Shown here one piece after another: positions 45,423 through 54,207 of a stretch of DNA of 64,000 nucleotides. Each line of letters begins with the position of its first letter. Within the stretch, counting starts at the first letter, position 1. Origin of the DNA: Acinetobacter nosocomialis (GTDB lineage Bacteria > Pseudomonadota > Gammaproteobacteria > Pseudomonadales > Moraxellaceae); assembly GCA_025736915.1 (NCBI GenBank), contig CP107049.1, forward strand, positions 2,418,001-2,482,000. Direction: 5' to 3'. The notes beneath the pieces were generated by a model that was not told where the DNA came from, made no database searches, and worked only from the letters and a program-made list of their open reading frames with translations. Position numbers and translations under genes: made by a program.

Positions 45423-46286
45423 ATGAATATGACCACTGCCAATACAGCCCGTTTACTGATTACTTGTGAAGACAAGCCTGGGATCGTACAGGCTGTATCG
45501 AGCTTTTTGTACCATCAAGGTGCAAACATTACCGCGCTTGATCAATATGCGACGGAAGCTCAAGGCGGACGTTATTTCATGCGTGTTGAATTTGAACTTG
45601 ATCATTTACAGTCACGTAAAGATGCATTAATTCAAACATTTGCTGCCAACGTTGCTGAACGTTATGGCATGCAATGGCGTCTTGCTTTCGTAAACGAAAT
45701 TAAAAAGGTTGGTATTTTAGTTTCTAAAGTCGACCATGCTTTGCTTGAGTTATTATGGCGTCATGCGCGTGGTTCTTTACCTTGTGAAATTACGCATGTG
45801 ATTTCTAACCATGAAGATTTACGTGAATCTGTTGAGAACTTTGGTATTCCGTTTACTGTAATTAAAGTAACCAAAGACAATAAAGCCGAAGCTTATGCTC
45901 AAATTGATGAAATGATGCAAGGTAACGACTTATTAGTTCTTGCACGTTACATGCAGATTTTAAGCGAAGATTTTGTTGCAAAATGGGAAATGAAAATCAT
46001 CAATATTCACCATTCATTCTTACCTGCTTTCGTTGGGGCAAACCCATATAAGCAAGCCTATGAAAAAGGTGTGAAGTTGATTGGTGCAACAGCTCACTAT
46101 GTGACTGCTGACCTAGACCAAGGCCCGATTATTGAGCAAGACGTTGAACGTGTAAGCCATGATTATAACGTTGAGCAGTTACGTGAGCTTGGTGAAGATG
46201 TAGAACGTAATGTATTGGCTCGTGCTGTTAAATGGCATTTGGAAGACCGCATTATTGTAGATGGTAATAAGACAGTTGTTTTCTAA
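45423..46286 (+). CDS. purU: Formyltetrahydrofolate deformylase
   Basis: Hydrolyses 10-formyl-THF to THF and formate, supplying formate for purine synthesis. The 287-residue protein has an N-terminal ACT domain (LLITCEDKPGIVQAVSSFLYHQGANI) and a formyltransferase-like domain with the catalytic Asn-His-Asp set in IINIHHSFLPAFVGANPYKQAYEKGVKLIGATAHYVTADLDQGPIIEQD. The frame opens with TTG at 45396, but ATG 45423 gives the family length and N-terminus; no strong ribosome site is seen for either. Confidence 0.95.
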   Translation: MNMTTANTARLLITCEDKPGIVQAVSSFLYHQGANITALDQYATEAQGGRYFMRVEFELDHLQSRKDALIQTFAANVAERYGMQWRLAFVNEIKKVGILVSKVDHALLELLWRHARGSLPCEITHVISNHEDLRESVENFGIPFTVIKVTKDNKAEAYAQIDEMMQGNDLLVLARYMQILSEDFVAKWEMKIINIHHSFLPAFVGANPYKQAYEKGVKLIGATAHYVTADLDQGPIIEQDVERVSHDYNVEQLRELGEDVERNVLARAVKWHLEDRIIVDGNKTVVF

Positions 46287-46301
46287 TTACCTTATATTTT
46301 T

Positions 46302-46327
46302 AAAAGCACACTTTTGAGTGTGCTTTT
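46302..46327 (+). terminator. Terminator of purU
   Basis: AAAAGCACACT and its perfect complement enclose a short T-rich loop, with a T-run after the stem. Confidence 0.88.
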
Positions 46328-46349
46328 TTATGGCTAAAATAAATTTAAA

Positions 46350-46365
46350 ATGTTATAACATAACC
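46350..46365. promoter_or_regulatory. Palindrome in the tonB upstream region (Zur-box-like)
   Basis: ATGTTATAACAT is a perfect 12-bp palindrome (46350-46361), overlapping GTTAT-AAC-ATAAC to 46365. It resembles zinc-regulator sites of the GTTATA/TATAAC type but lies about 310 bases before tonB, so its link to tonB is uncertain. Confidence 0.35.
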
Positions 46366-46565
46366 TTAATTTGATATTCTATTGGTTATTCTCAATATTG
46401 TAACTACTTAATGTTTTTTTAAGTTGAGCACGATTTGATAAGTAGTCTATGGAACTAACAAATTTTAGTGTGTTGTCTAAGCATGAGAAAAGTAAGGTGA
46501 TATCACTTTATGAAGTTAGATTGCACAATACTAGGAAATGTTTTTCGCAAAAAATTAGTTGCAAA

Positions 46566-46580
46566 TGAAAACACTTCTCA
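46566..46580. promoter_or_regulatory. Putative Fur box before tonB
   Basis: TGAAAAC-A-CTTCTCA matches the 7-1-7 Fur motif TGATAAT-N-ATTATCA at most informative positions (both TGA/TCA ends and the AA/TT pairs). It lies 96 bases before tonB. Iron control of tonB-exbBD is expected from family knowledge. Confidence 0.45.
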
Positions 46581-46675
46581 TTTATTATTGTGGCACTTTA
46601 TTGTTCTATCCGATGTTTGAAATCGTTTCTATAAATTGAAGTCGAGATCATCATCCATTAGGTAATTAGATTCTT

Positions 46676-47431
46676 ATGAGTCAATCTTCCGCAGCCTTAA
46701 ACTCTCCCAATCCGATGAAAAAGAAAGTCATCACGGCGCTAATTGCGGTTGCAATTGGTCATATCGGGGTCTTATGGGCAGTTAGCCACATTAAGCCTGC
46801 TGAACTAAAGCCAATTGACAAGAAGCCTTTACAAGTCCGCTTTGTAAAAATTCAAGAACAACCAAAACCTTTACCACCGAAACCAAAAGAACCGCCTAAA
46901 AAGCCGGAACCCAAAAAAGAAGTGAAAGAGGTAAAGGTTGTTGAGAAACCTGTGATTCCACCTAAACCAGTGGAAAAAATTCAGCAGGTGAAAAAGGCTG
47001 AAACTCCTAAACAAACAGTAAAGACAGAACCTAAAGTTGAACCAAAAGTAGTTACTCCAACGACTACTGTGACTGAAAAAGTCGTTGAAAAGCCAAAACC
47101 AGTGGTACAAGAAGCACCTAAAGCTCAACCTGCGCCAGATCCATCACCAAAACGCGTTTCAATTGGTGGTTCAGGTGTGCAGTGGAGTCGCTCACCACGT
47201 TTGACTGTTTCACCAAAAGATTTACAAGGCGAAGCGCGTTCAGTTGTTGTACTCATTGAAGCCGATGAAAAAGGCAAGATTACCAATGTGCGCGTAACCC
47301 GAAGCAGCGGCATTTCAAGTCTAGATGACAAAGTAGTCCGTGCTGTACGTGGTGCAAAATTTAAACCTTATATGGAAAACGGTGTTGCTTATCCAATTAA
47401 AGCAGAGCAACCGTTTGATTTAACCCCTTAA
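46676..47431 (+). CDS. tonB: Energy transducer TonB
   Basis: A 251-residue protein that couples the proton-motive force to outer-membrane receptors. It has an N-terminal membrane anchor (KVITALIAVAIGHIGVLWAV), a long periplasm-spanning Pro/Lys-rich region (PPKPKEPPKKPEPKK, about 55-155) and the C-terminal TonB domain (about 165-251, SVVVLIEADEKGKITNVRVTRSSGISSLDDKVVRAVRGAKFKPY). exbB starts 45 bases later. The upstream 350-base gap holds possible metal-regulator sites. Confidence 0.93.
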   Translation: MSQSSAALNSPNPMKKKVITALIAVAIGHIGVLWAVSHIKPAELKPIDKKPLQVRFVKIQEQPKPLPPKPKEPPKKPEPKKEVKEVKVVEKPVIPPKPVEKIQQVKKAETPKQTVKTEPKVEPKVVTPTTTVTEKVVEKPKPVVQEAPKAQPAPDPSPKRVSIGGSGVQWSRSPRLTVSPKDLQGEARSVVVLIEADEKGKITNVRVTRSSGISSLDDKVVRAVRGAKFKPYMENGVAYPIKAEQPFDLTP

Positions 47432-47476
47432 ACGAAATTTGAGTCCCAACGGCTAACCTTAATCAGGAGTTCGAAT

Positions 47477-48097
47477 ATGAACTTTTCAATCTATTGGCAA
47501 CATGCAGATGCAGTGAGTAAAACCCTGTATTTCATCTTATTGGCAATGTCGATTGCTACTTGGACAGTTTTCATCTTACGTTTGATGGGGACTCGCCAAC
47601 TAAAACAACAAGCTTACGCTCAACTCTCTAAAGCTATTAGTTCGCTAAAAGCGAAGTTACAGCCTTTGAGTTTTGAACAGCGTAAAGCAGTTGCAGAGCA
47701 AGCATTATTGCGCCAAATTTCTGCTGAAAAAGTCAATGCTGAGAAAGGTATTTCTGTTTTAGGAACAATTGCTTCAATTGCACCATTTGTTGGTTTGTTT
47801 GGTACGGTATGGGGTATTTTCCACGCGCTGGTTGCTGTAGGTAAGAGCGGACAAGCAGGATTGGCTCAAGTGGCTACACCAGTAGGTGAAGCACTTATTA
47901 TGACTGGTCTTGGTCTTGCAGTTGCGATTCCTGCGGTATTGGCTTATAACATTTGTGTACGTGCTAACCGTGGTCTTGCTCATGATTTACAAGATCAAGC
48001 ACACAGTTTGTTAATCGATACGATGTTGCAGCAAGACTCAACTGTAAAGTCTGATGTTAAAACTGCAGAACAAAGTTATGTTGGAGGTCAAGCTTAA
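47477..48097 (+). CDS. exbB: ExbB, proton-channel subunit of the TonB motor
   Basis: A 206-residue inner-membrane protein of the MotA/TolQ/ExbB family with three membrane helices (about 16-36, 95-120, 135-160). GISVLGTIASIAPFVGLFGTVWGIFHALVAVG and VGEALIMTGLGLAVAIPAVLAYN are the conserved pore helices. AGGAG lies just before the ATG. Its stop overlaps the exbD start (TAATG), giving translational coupling. Confidence 0.94.
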   Translation: MNFSIYWQHADAVSKTLYFILLAMSIATWTVFILRLMGTRQLKQQAYAQLSKAISSLKAKLQPLSFEQRKAVAEQALLRQISAEKVNAEKGISVLGTIASIAPFVGLFGTVWGIFHALVAVGKSGQAGLAQVATPVGEALIMTGLGLAVAIPAVLAYNICVRANRGLAHDLQDQAHSLLIDTMLQQDSTVKSDVKTAEQSYVGGQA

Positions 48098-48501
48098 TGG
48101 CTTTTCAATTGGGTGAAGACCACGATAGTGGCATAAATGAGATGAACCTCATTCCGCTAATCGACATTATGTTGGTGTTAATGATCATCTTTTTGGTCAC
48201 AGCAACAGTTGCCAACCCATCGATTCCATTAACACTGCCTAAAACAACTGCTGAAATTATTGATCCACCACCAAAAGCAATTACGATTAGTATCAATGCA
48301 AATGGTGAAGTGGCTTGGGATACTCAAGTAATTAGCCTTGATGAGCTTCAAAAACGTTTCCAAGAAGCAGGTCAAGGTGCGGTTAAACCAACCGTTCAAC
48401 TTCGTGCTGATAAAGAGTCAAAGTACGATACTGTGGCTCAGGTAATGTCTCGCGCCAGTGAAGCCGGACTGAGCGATATTGCCTTTGTCAGTGAAAACTA
48501 A
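48097..48501 (+). CDS. exbD: ExbD, stator subunit of the TonB motor
   Basis: A 134-residue protein with one membrane helix (NLIPLIDIMLVLMIIFLVTATVANPSIPLTLPKT) carrying the protonatable Asp of the family (IDIMLVL), and a periplasmic TolR-like domain. It overlaps exbB by one base and ends the tonB-exbB-exbD operon. Confidence 0.94.
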   Translation: MAFQLGEDHDSGINEMNLIPLIDIMLVLMIIFLVTATVANPSIPLTLPKTTAEIIDPPPKAITISINANGEVAWDTQVISLDELQKRFQEAGQGAVKPTVQLRADKESKYDTVAQVMSRASEAGLSDIAFVSEN

Positions 48502-48518
48502 AATTTAGTTTACTCAAT

Positions 48519-48547
48519 AAAAAAGCAACCAATTTGGTTGCTTTTTT
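48519..48547. terminator. Bidirectional terminator between exbD and msrA
   Basis: AAAAAAGCAACC and its complement enclose AATT-type bases, with A/T tracts on both flanks between convergent genes. Confidence 0.88.
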
Positions 48548-48558
48548 ATTGCTCTGGT

Positions 48559-49083
48559 TTATTGATCTTTCATCAGATGCTGGAATTTACTATATAGCTT
48601 GAGCAACTTAGGTGGAATCGCAAAGTTGCAATAACCTTGTGAAGGGTTCTTTGCATAGTAATTCTGATGATATTCTTCAGCTGGATAGAATGTCGGGACA
48701 GGAGAGAGCTCAGTCACAATATCAAGATCGTCATCTTTTAACGTTTGAATCGTATGTTCTGCTGCCTGTTTTTGCTCTTCATTATAATAATAAATAACAG
48801 AGCGGTACTGAGTACCAATATCATTACCTTGGCGGTTTAAAGTCGTTGGATCATGCGTTGCAAAGAAGACATCAAGTAACTGAGAATATGTAACTTGTTG
48901 TTCATCAAAGTCGATGAGAACTACTTCAGCATGCTGAGTGTCACCTTGACATACTTGCTCATAAGTTGGCTGAGTTGTATGCCCACCAGCATAACCACTT
49001 GTTACTTTTTCTACACCACGTATTTGTAAAAATACGGCTTCGACGCACCAAAAACAGCCGCCGCCAAATAATGCCTGTTGCAT
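48559..49083 (-). CDS. msrA: Peptide methionine sulfoxide reductase MsrA
   Basis: Reduces the S-form of methionine sulfoxide in oxidised proteins. The 174-residue protein has the catalytic Cys10 in [12 protein letters not shown], followed by [36 protein letters not shown] and [12 protein letters not shown]. No signal peptide is seen, so it is cytoplasmic. It stands alone. Confidence 0.95.
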   Translation of the reverse strand: MQQALFGGGCFWCVEAVFLQIRGVEKVTSGYAGGHTTQPTYEQVCQGDTQHAEVVLIDFDEQQVTYSQLLDVFFATHDPTTLNRQGNDIGTQYRSVIYYYNEEQKQAAEHTIQTLKDDDLDIVTELSPVPTFYPAEEYHQNYYAKNPSQGYCNFAIPPKLLKLYSKFQHLMKDQ

Positions 49084-49218
49084 TGTTTTTCCCTCTATTT
49101 CCTGCCTATTACAATAGGGTCTATCTATCTAGATTACAAAGTAAAGCGTGTATAAAAAAGTAAAGAAAAAGAGAATAACTTATTTAGTTTTCGATAGCCA
49201 CCAACAGATCCTCTATAT

Positions 49219-49716
49219 TTAAAGGGTTTTTAAATAAGCTTCTAAATTGGAGAATGTTCCATTAAATCCTTGCGTCATTCCATCGCGAGCAGAATCAAAA
49301 GTTGAATTCCCAATATCGTCAGAGTTCCACGGTTGCCAAGTAATTGTGACTTTTGTTTTATTATCAATATCTTCAAAAGTTGTGGTTGCTAACATTTCTA
49401 ATGGCCATGTCGGTGACATAGGGTGTCGTGTGTTGTTACCGTCTTTGTCTGAAAAAGATTGAATAAACGTTAATCGCTCATTGGGTACAATCTCACGAAA
49501 CACTTGCTTACCCCACATTTGTGTTCCATCGGGTCCTTCTAACCCATAGTGATAAGTTCCACCAACTCTGAAATCCATTGAGGTATGAATGATTTTGAAA
49601 TTTTTTGGACTCATCCAATTTTGTAAGTGATTCATATCAGTATGAACCTTGAATACAAGATCACGAGGTGCATTGAATAGTTTAGAAATACTAAATGGCG
49701 TAATTTTTTCTGTCAT
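49219..49716 (-). CDS. SRPBCC (AHSA1-like) domain protein
   Basis: A 165-residue single-domain protein: ISKLFNAPRDLVFKVHTDMNHLQNWMSPKNFKI, TYHYGLEGPDGTQMWGKQVFREIVPNERLTFIQSFSDKDGN and MTQGFNGTFSNLEAYLKTL fit the Aha1-C/START-like hydrophobic-ligand fold. Ligand and role are unknown; such genes often sit beside ArsR-type regulators, but none is here. Confidence 0.85.
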   Translation of the reverse strand: MTEKITPFSISKLFNAPRDLVFKVHTDMNHLQNWMSPKNFKIIHTSMDFRVGGTYHYGLEGPDGTQMWGKQVFREIVPNERLTFIQSFSDKDGNNTRHPMSPTWPLEMLATTTFEDIDNKTKVTITWQPWNSDDIGNSTFDSARDGMTQGFNGTFSNLEAYLKTL

Positions 49717-49853
49717 GATTATTTTCCTTTGTTAGAAAACTGGTTAATTTAAGTTATGGAGTTACTTTGTGATTCTTGCAAATTATTTTCAAAGTTAACA
49801 AAGTGTTTTTCTGATATTTGGCGAAAATGAGCTTATAAAATATTAAGCAGACT

Positions 49854-50909
49854 CTAGTCAGCTTTGGGTAAACCTTGTCGCACAATTTGAGAGAAGTGTT
49901 CACTACTCTGATCTGAAAGTTGTTCAAAATGTTCAGTACGTGGATTGATATGTGCGATTTGATACCACTGCTTTAAACTAATATTTTGATTAAGGGCTTT
50001 AAGATCATATAAATAATTAGGTAAATAACCTGAGGCTATTAAACGATAATCTTTAGGAAGTTGATATGGATTAATCGCTTGAACCATATCGAAAATCAAG
50101 GTTGTACAATTACTTGTGAGCGTATTATACCATTTTGGTTGAGCACGTAGCTCATCCGACTTTTTAAGATATTCTAAAAATAGCGCTTTCTGTTCAGAAC
50201 GGGGCATATTAATTGGGAAATTATAAACTTGCTCTTTACGAATGTTACTGCGTGTGTAGACAATATCTTTTTCATCGGACGCAATTAAGCTCAGTTCGTA
50301 TTTTCTAAAAAAACCACCCACTGCCGAAAACTCTTCGTTCTTTTCTTTTCGAATTTCGATTGAAAAAACTAAGGGTTGTTGATTTTTAAACTCAAAACTG
50401 ACCAGAGTATGGGCAATTTGTGGCCCCATCCAGTAAGAGGTAATAATATTTATGCCATTTAACTTGTTCAGGTTAAAAGTACGGGTTTCCCACCGGACAT
50501 CATAAGTGCCATCAGGGTGCCAGTTGAAGTTACGGACATTGTGCAAGGTAATTACATCGCCGTGTTTTTCATAACTTAGCATATTGGCAACTTCAGGATT
50601 CCAGTCACGATCTTGACGTGCTGTAATCGAGAAATACCAAGCCAAAGAACAAGCAAAAGCTAACAGATAGATCAAAATGTCTGTACGACGGCTAATGATA
50701 TGGCCATTGAAATATAAGCCAGCCATACTTAAAGCAAAGGCAATCCATATGCCAATAATAATGCGGCTGCCTAACCAGCCAAAAGGTTGTTGCACCCAAA
50801 GTGCTAAACACACCCAAATGCTGGAAAGCACAATAAACAACGTGAATAAACCATGTAAAGCGCCGAAGAGGAGGGCGATAATAAATTCACGTGTTCCGAT
50901 ATTGTGCAT
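49854..50909 (-). CDS. DUF4105 membrane protein
   Basis: A 351-residue protein with three N-terminal membrane helices (to about residue 92) followed by a periplasmic DUF4105 domain with HNVRNFNWHPDGTYDVRWETRTFNL and WYNTLTSNCTTLIFDMV. The NCTT cysteine and the LVSFEF region recall NlpC/P60-like or lipoprotein N-acyltransferase (Lnb-like) cysteine enzymes. Catalysis is inferred only. It starts 14 bases after folA and is probably in the thyA-folA unit. Confidence 0.82.
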   Translation of the reverse strand: MHNIGTREFIIALLFGALHGLFTLFIVLSSIWVCLALWVQQPFGWLGSRIIIGIWIAFALSMAGLYFNGHIISRRTDILIYLLAFACSLAWYFSITARQDRDWNPEVANMLSYEKHGDVITLHNVRNFNWHPDGTYDVRWETRTFNLNKLNGINIITSYWMGPQIAHTLVSFEFKNQQPLVFSIEIRKEKNEEFSAVGGFFRKYELSLIASDEKDIVYTRSNIRKEQVYNFPINMPRSEQKALFLEYLKKSDELRAQPKWYNTLTSNCTTLIFDMVQAINPYQLPKDYRLIASGYLPNYLYDLKALNQNISLKQWYQIAHINPRTEHFEQLSDQSSEHFSQIVRQGLPKAD

Positions 50910-50923
50910 AGGCGGCCATAAAA

Positions 50924-51433
50924 TTATTTTTTATAAGTTGCAAATTCGAATGAAGTTCCTGTTTTTTCATCTACTTGCTGCTCGCTCGCAACTTTATGAA
51001 ATTCACTCGGTATAGTTGGATAATGTGCATCACCTTGGACATCTAAGTCAACATGAGTGAGTTCAAGACGGTCTGCAATTGACAAGGTTTGCTTAAATAT
51101 TTCACCACCACCAATGATGAAAAGCGCCTGCTTTTCGGTGTTTTTGGCGTCTTCTAAAGCTGCGTTTAAAGCATCTTCAATTGAATACGCAATTTTTACG
51201 CCGTCAAAATGCCAGTTAATGTCACGGGTAATTACCCAGTTCACACGGTTCGGTAGAGCACGACCCATAGACTCAAGGGTTTTACGGCCCATGATGACCA
51301 CACCACCCTGGGTGATTTCTTTAAAGTGTTTTAAGTCGGCAGAGATATGCCATGGCAACGCATTGCCTTTACCAATACAGTGATTTTTGTCCATTGCGAC
51401 AACGTGGACAACTTCTACATTTTGCCATGCCAT
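50924..51433 (-). CDS. folA: Dihydrofolate reductase
   Basis: Regenerates tetrahydrofolate with NADPH; target of trimethoprim. The 169-residue protein has HVVAMDKNHCIGKGNALPWHISADLKHFKEITQGGVVIMGRKTLESMGRALPNRVNWVITR and FIIGGGEIFKQTL, with the catalytic Asp in place in WHISADLKHF. It follows thyA by 44 bases, the common thyA-folA order, logical because ThyA consumes methylene-THF and releases dihydrofolate. Confidence 0.96.
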   Translation of the reverse strand: MAWQNVEVVHVVAMDKNHCIGKGNALPWHISADLKHFKEITQGGVVIMGRKTLESMGRALPNRVNWVITRDINWHFDGVKIAYSIEDALNAALEDAKNTEKQALFIIGGGEIFKQTLSIADRLELTHVDLDVQGDAHYPTIPSEFHKVASEQQVDEKTGTSFEFATYKK

Positions 51434-51477
51434 AATCTTATTCTCTAAACCGTAATCTAATGAAATTTAAGCCGTCG

Positions 51478-52320
51478 TTATACTGCAACCGGAGCTTTAA
51501 TTGCCGGATGTGACTCGTAACCTACAATCTCGATATCTTCAAATTTGAAATCGAAAAGGTCTTTAACTTCCGGATTAAGTTTTAATTGGCAAAGTGGTAA
51601 TGGTTCACGCGTTAATTGTAGTCGTGCCTGCTCGAAATGGTTGGCATAAAGATGCGTATCGCCACCTGTCCAAACAAAATCACCAACACCTAAGCCACAC
51701 ACTTGAGCAATCATATGAGTGAGTAGAGCATAGCTCGCAATGTTAAAAGGTACACCTAAGAACACGTCAGCACTACGTTGATAAAGCTGGCATGACAATT
51801 TGTTGTCTTGTACGAAAAACTGGAAGAGTGTGTGGCAAGGTGGCAATGCAACTTGTCCTGCTTCATTCGGGTTCCAGCCAGAAACGATTAAACGACGCGA
51901 ATTTGGGTTAGTTTTGATTTCGTTAATTAACCATTTAATTTGGTCAAAACCATCTTGATTATAAGTACCGTCAGCATTTTTAGTTGCGCCGAAATTACGC
52001 CATTGGTGGCCATAAACTGGGCCTAGTTCATGTTCTGGACGGCCAAAACGAGCTGTTTGTTCTGCTGTAGCCCATTCGTCCCAAATTGAAACTTTATTGT
52101 CTTTTAAATATTGGACGTTGGTGTCACCTTTTAAAAACCAAAGCAACTCAATCACAATAGAACGGAAGTGAACTTTTTTTGTGGTGAGTAAAGGAAAACC
52201 TTTAGAGAGATCAAAACGCATTTGATGACCAAATACAGAACGGGTTCCTGTGCCTGTACGGTCGCCTTTGTCACCGCCATTATCAAGGATATGTTGTAGT
52301 AGGTCTAAATATGCACGCAT
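51478..52320 (-). CDS. thyA: Thymidylate synthase
   Basis: Methylates dUMP to dTMP. The 280-residue protein has the catalytic Cys in [13 protein letters not shown], substrate contacts in [30 protein letters not shown] and [12 protein letters not shown], and begins [38 protein letters not shown]. First gene of the thyA-folA-DUF4105 run. Confidence 0.97.
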   Translation of the reverse strand: MRAYLDLLQHILDNGGDKGDRTGTGTRSVFGHQMRFDLSKGFPLLTTKKVHFRSIVIELLWFLKGDTNVQYLKDNKVSIWDEWATAEQTARFGRPEHELGPVYGHQWRNFGATKNADGTYNQDGFDQIKWLINEIKTNPNSRRLIVSGWNPNEAGQVALPPCHTLFQFFVQDNKLSCQLYQRSADVFLGVPFNIASYALLTHMIAQVCGLGVGDFVWTGGDTHLYANHFEQARLQLTREPLPLCQLKLNPEVKDLFDFKFEDIEIVGYESHPAIKAPVAV

Positions 52321-52485
52321 AACACTCTCGAGTTCGGATTAATTCCATAAAATAAAGGGGGGAGATAGCTCAACGATAAATAATTACGCAATAGAGCTGC
52401 TTCATCATGAACCATTGAAGATGATACCTGTTGTAGCTCAAGATGAAAATCTAAAAATAGTTCTATGGCATTTCAAGAGGCGTAA

Positions 52486-52851
52486 TTATTCAAAACGCTT
52501 GGCACGATTTTGATAAATTGAAACAAGAAAAAATCCAACCAGTACAAAACCTAAAGCTTGTATCGTTACGATCCAATTGTGCTGAGGTGGCAATATCCAC
52601 ACCACAATAGCAACAATAAGAAGAGGATAAATTCTAAGCAGAAACTGGAAGTTAGATTTATATGAACTACGGTCTGGAATTTTTGTTTGTAAATATTGCC
52701 CGAAATGAAGTCCGAAACCTAACGCAAGGCTCAGAATAGTGTAAGTCGGCGATAAAGGCTGGACTTGATTGGCTACATAAATTGCAGCACAAACAACAAT
52801 AATGAAGATGAGTTTGATGTGACGCGGTGCGTTGTACCAATAAGCCAACAT
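52486..52851 (-). CDS. Small hydrophobic membrane protein, paralogue of the next gene
   Basis: A 121-residue protein with four membrane segments, beginning MLAYWYNAPRHIKLIFIIVV and containing AIYVANQVQPLSP and IQALGFVLVGFFLVSIYQ. No named family is recognised. Its start, length and hydrophobic pattern resemble the gene 12 bases upstream (52863), indicating an old tandem duplication. Confidence 0.72.
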   Translation of the reverse strand: MLAYWYNAPRHIKLIFIIVVCAAIYVANQVQPLSPTYTILSLALGFGLHFGQYLQTKIPDRSSYKSNFQFLLRIYPLLIVAIVVWILPPQHNWIVTIQALGFVLVGFFLVSIYQNRAKRFE

Positions 52852-52862
52852 AAAACGGGAGC

Positions 52863-53222
52863 CTATTTGTTAAATAACGATTGTGGTGAAAAAATAAAAG
52901 CAGCAAGCGCCATAAATGCAATGCCTTGAACACCCCAAATAAGTAAGTTAGGCATGGTTTTTACAAAGATAAGTGCAAATAAAAGAGCGATAGGAACCCA
53001 CGTAAATAGGCGGTAAAGTAAACCGGTTGGGTTACTTTGAGCAAAATGCAATTTAAAGTAACGGCAGATTAAAAAAATAACCCCAGTTCCTGTAAACATT
53101 AAAATAGTATCTAACGGTAATGGTTGATATTGATATAACCCAATACAGATTAATAGGGTAATAATTAAGATCATTAATTTTTTAAAAGACGGGACTTGCT
53201 TGTTAAACCAGAATTCCAGCAT
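52863..53222 (-). CDS. Small hydrophobic membrane protein, tandem paralogue
   Basis: A 119-residue protein with four membrane segments: MLEFWFNKQVPSFKKLMILIITLL, CIGLYQYQPLPLDTIL, GLLYRLFTWVPIALLFALIF and VQGIAFMALAAFIFS. It aligns by eye with the downstream gene over its full length (ML-x-[YF]-W-[YF]-N start, QxQPL motif, V/IQ-G/A-F segment). Function unknown. The pair lies between lgt and thyA. Confidence 0.72.
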   Translation of the reverse strand: MLEFWFNKQVPSFKKLMILIITLLICIGLYQYQPLPLDTILMFTGTGVIFLICRYFKLHFAQSNPTGLLYRLFTWVPIALLFALIFVKTMPNLLIWGVQGIAFMALAAFIFSPQSLFNK

Positions 53223-53265
53223 GGTGTATCTTCTTTCTTGGGAGATAAAAACTGTAGCATAAAAA

Positions 53266-53290
53266 AGAGGAGCCGAAACTCCTCTGATTT
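53266..53290 (-). terminator. Terminator of lgt
   Basis: AGAGGAG pairs with CTCCTCT around six bases; on the minus strand six Ts follow (+ strand A-run 53261-53266). Confidence 0.85.
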
Positions 53291-53295
53291 AGATG

Positions 53296-54114
53296 TTAAC
53301 TGTTCTTTTGTGGGCCCCAGTCATAAATTTTCTTTTGGTAGGCATACCACATCATCCAAAGGCCAATGAGCAGCATTGGAACGGTAAGGATCTGACCTTT
53401 AGTCATCCAGCCAAATAAAATGAAACCTTGGTCGGCATCGGGTTGACGGAAGAATTCCATTACAAAACGTGCAACGCCGTAACCCATTAAAAATAGCGCT
53501 GAAACGGCCATACGTGGGCGAGGTTTTGAACTAAACCACCACAAGATAATAAATAGAATTAGACCTTCGCAAAGTGCTTGATAAATTTGAGAAGGGTGGC
53601 GAACCAAATGTAATGGATCGGTTGGGAAAATCATTCCAAAGGGATAATTCGGATCTGTAACCGCACGGCCATATAACTCTCCACCAATAAAGTTACCGAA
53701 GCGTCCGAACATTAAGCCTGTCGGTACACAAGGGGCAATAAAGTCGAGTGTTTGGAACCATGTTTTTTGATATTTTTTACACCAGAATAGCATTGCAATC
53801 ATGACGCCTAAGAAGCCGCCGTGGAAGCTCATACCACCAGTCCAGACTTGGAATAGCCAAATTGGGTTTTCAAGGAATTTATCAAACTCATAGAAAAGCA
53901 CATAGCCGATACGTCCGCCTAGCACAACACCTAAAGCGCCGTAAAACACCAGATCGGAAACCATGTCCGATGTCCAGCCATCACGCTGTTTGGCACGGTA
54001 GGAAGCGAGTCCCCAAGCACATAAAAATGCCAATAAATACATGAGTCCATACCAATGGACTTGAAGAGGTCCTAGATGTATTGCGACCGGATCGATATTA
54101 GGATAGGTCAGCAT
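53296..54114 (-). CDS. lgt: Prolipoprotein diacylglyceryl transferase
   Basis: Adds diacylglycerol to the lipobox cysteine of preprolipoproteins in the inner membrane. The 272-residue protein has about seven membrane helices, the Lgt signature GLMFGRFGNFIGGELYGR, VHWYGLMYLLAFL at the N-terminus and FHGGFLGVM with the conserved His. Many lipoprotein genes of this window depend on it. Confidence 0.95.
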   Translation of the reverse strand: MLTYPNIDPVAIHLGPLQVHWYGLMYLLAFLCAWGLASYRAKQRDGWTSDMVSDLVFYGALGVVLGGRIGYVLFYEFDKFLENPIWLFQVWTGGMSFHGGFLGVMIAMLFWCKKYQKTWFQTLDFIAPCVPTGLMFGRFGNFIGGELYGRAVTDPNYPFGMIFPTDPLHLVRHPSQIYQALCEGLILFIILWWFSSKPRPRMAVSALFLMGYGVARFVMEFFRQPDADQGFILFGWMTKGQILTVPMLLIGLWMMWYAYQKKIYDWGPQKNS

Positions 54115-54207
54115 TGCTGCTCCTTGATCTTACGTTTTGACAGATTGTAGCGGAATGATGTGAAAAATGTTGTACATTCAATGTGTAAACATAGGGAACA
54201 AGAATCA

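Noticed and set aside
46871..47128. Phe/Arg-rich minus-strand frame in tonB
   Set aside because: It is the complement of the Pro/Lys-rich TonB spacer, whose AAA/CCA codons give Phe/Trp-rich antisense frames.
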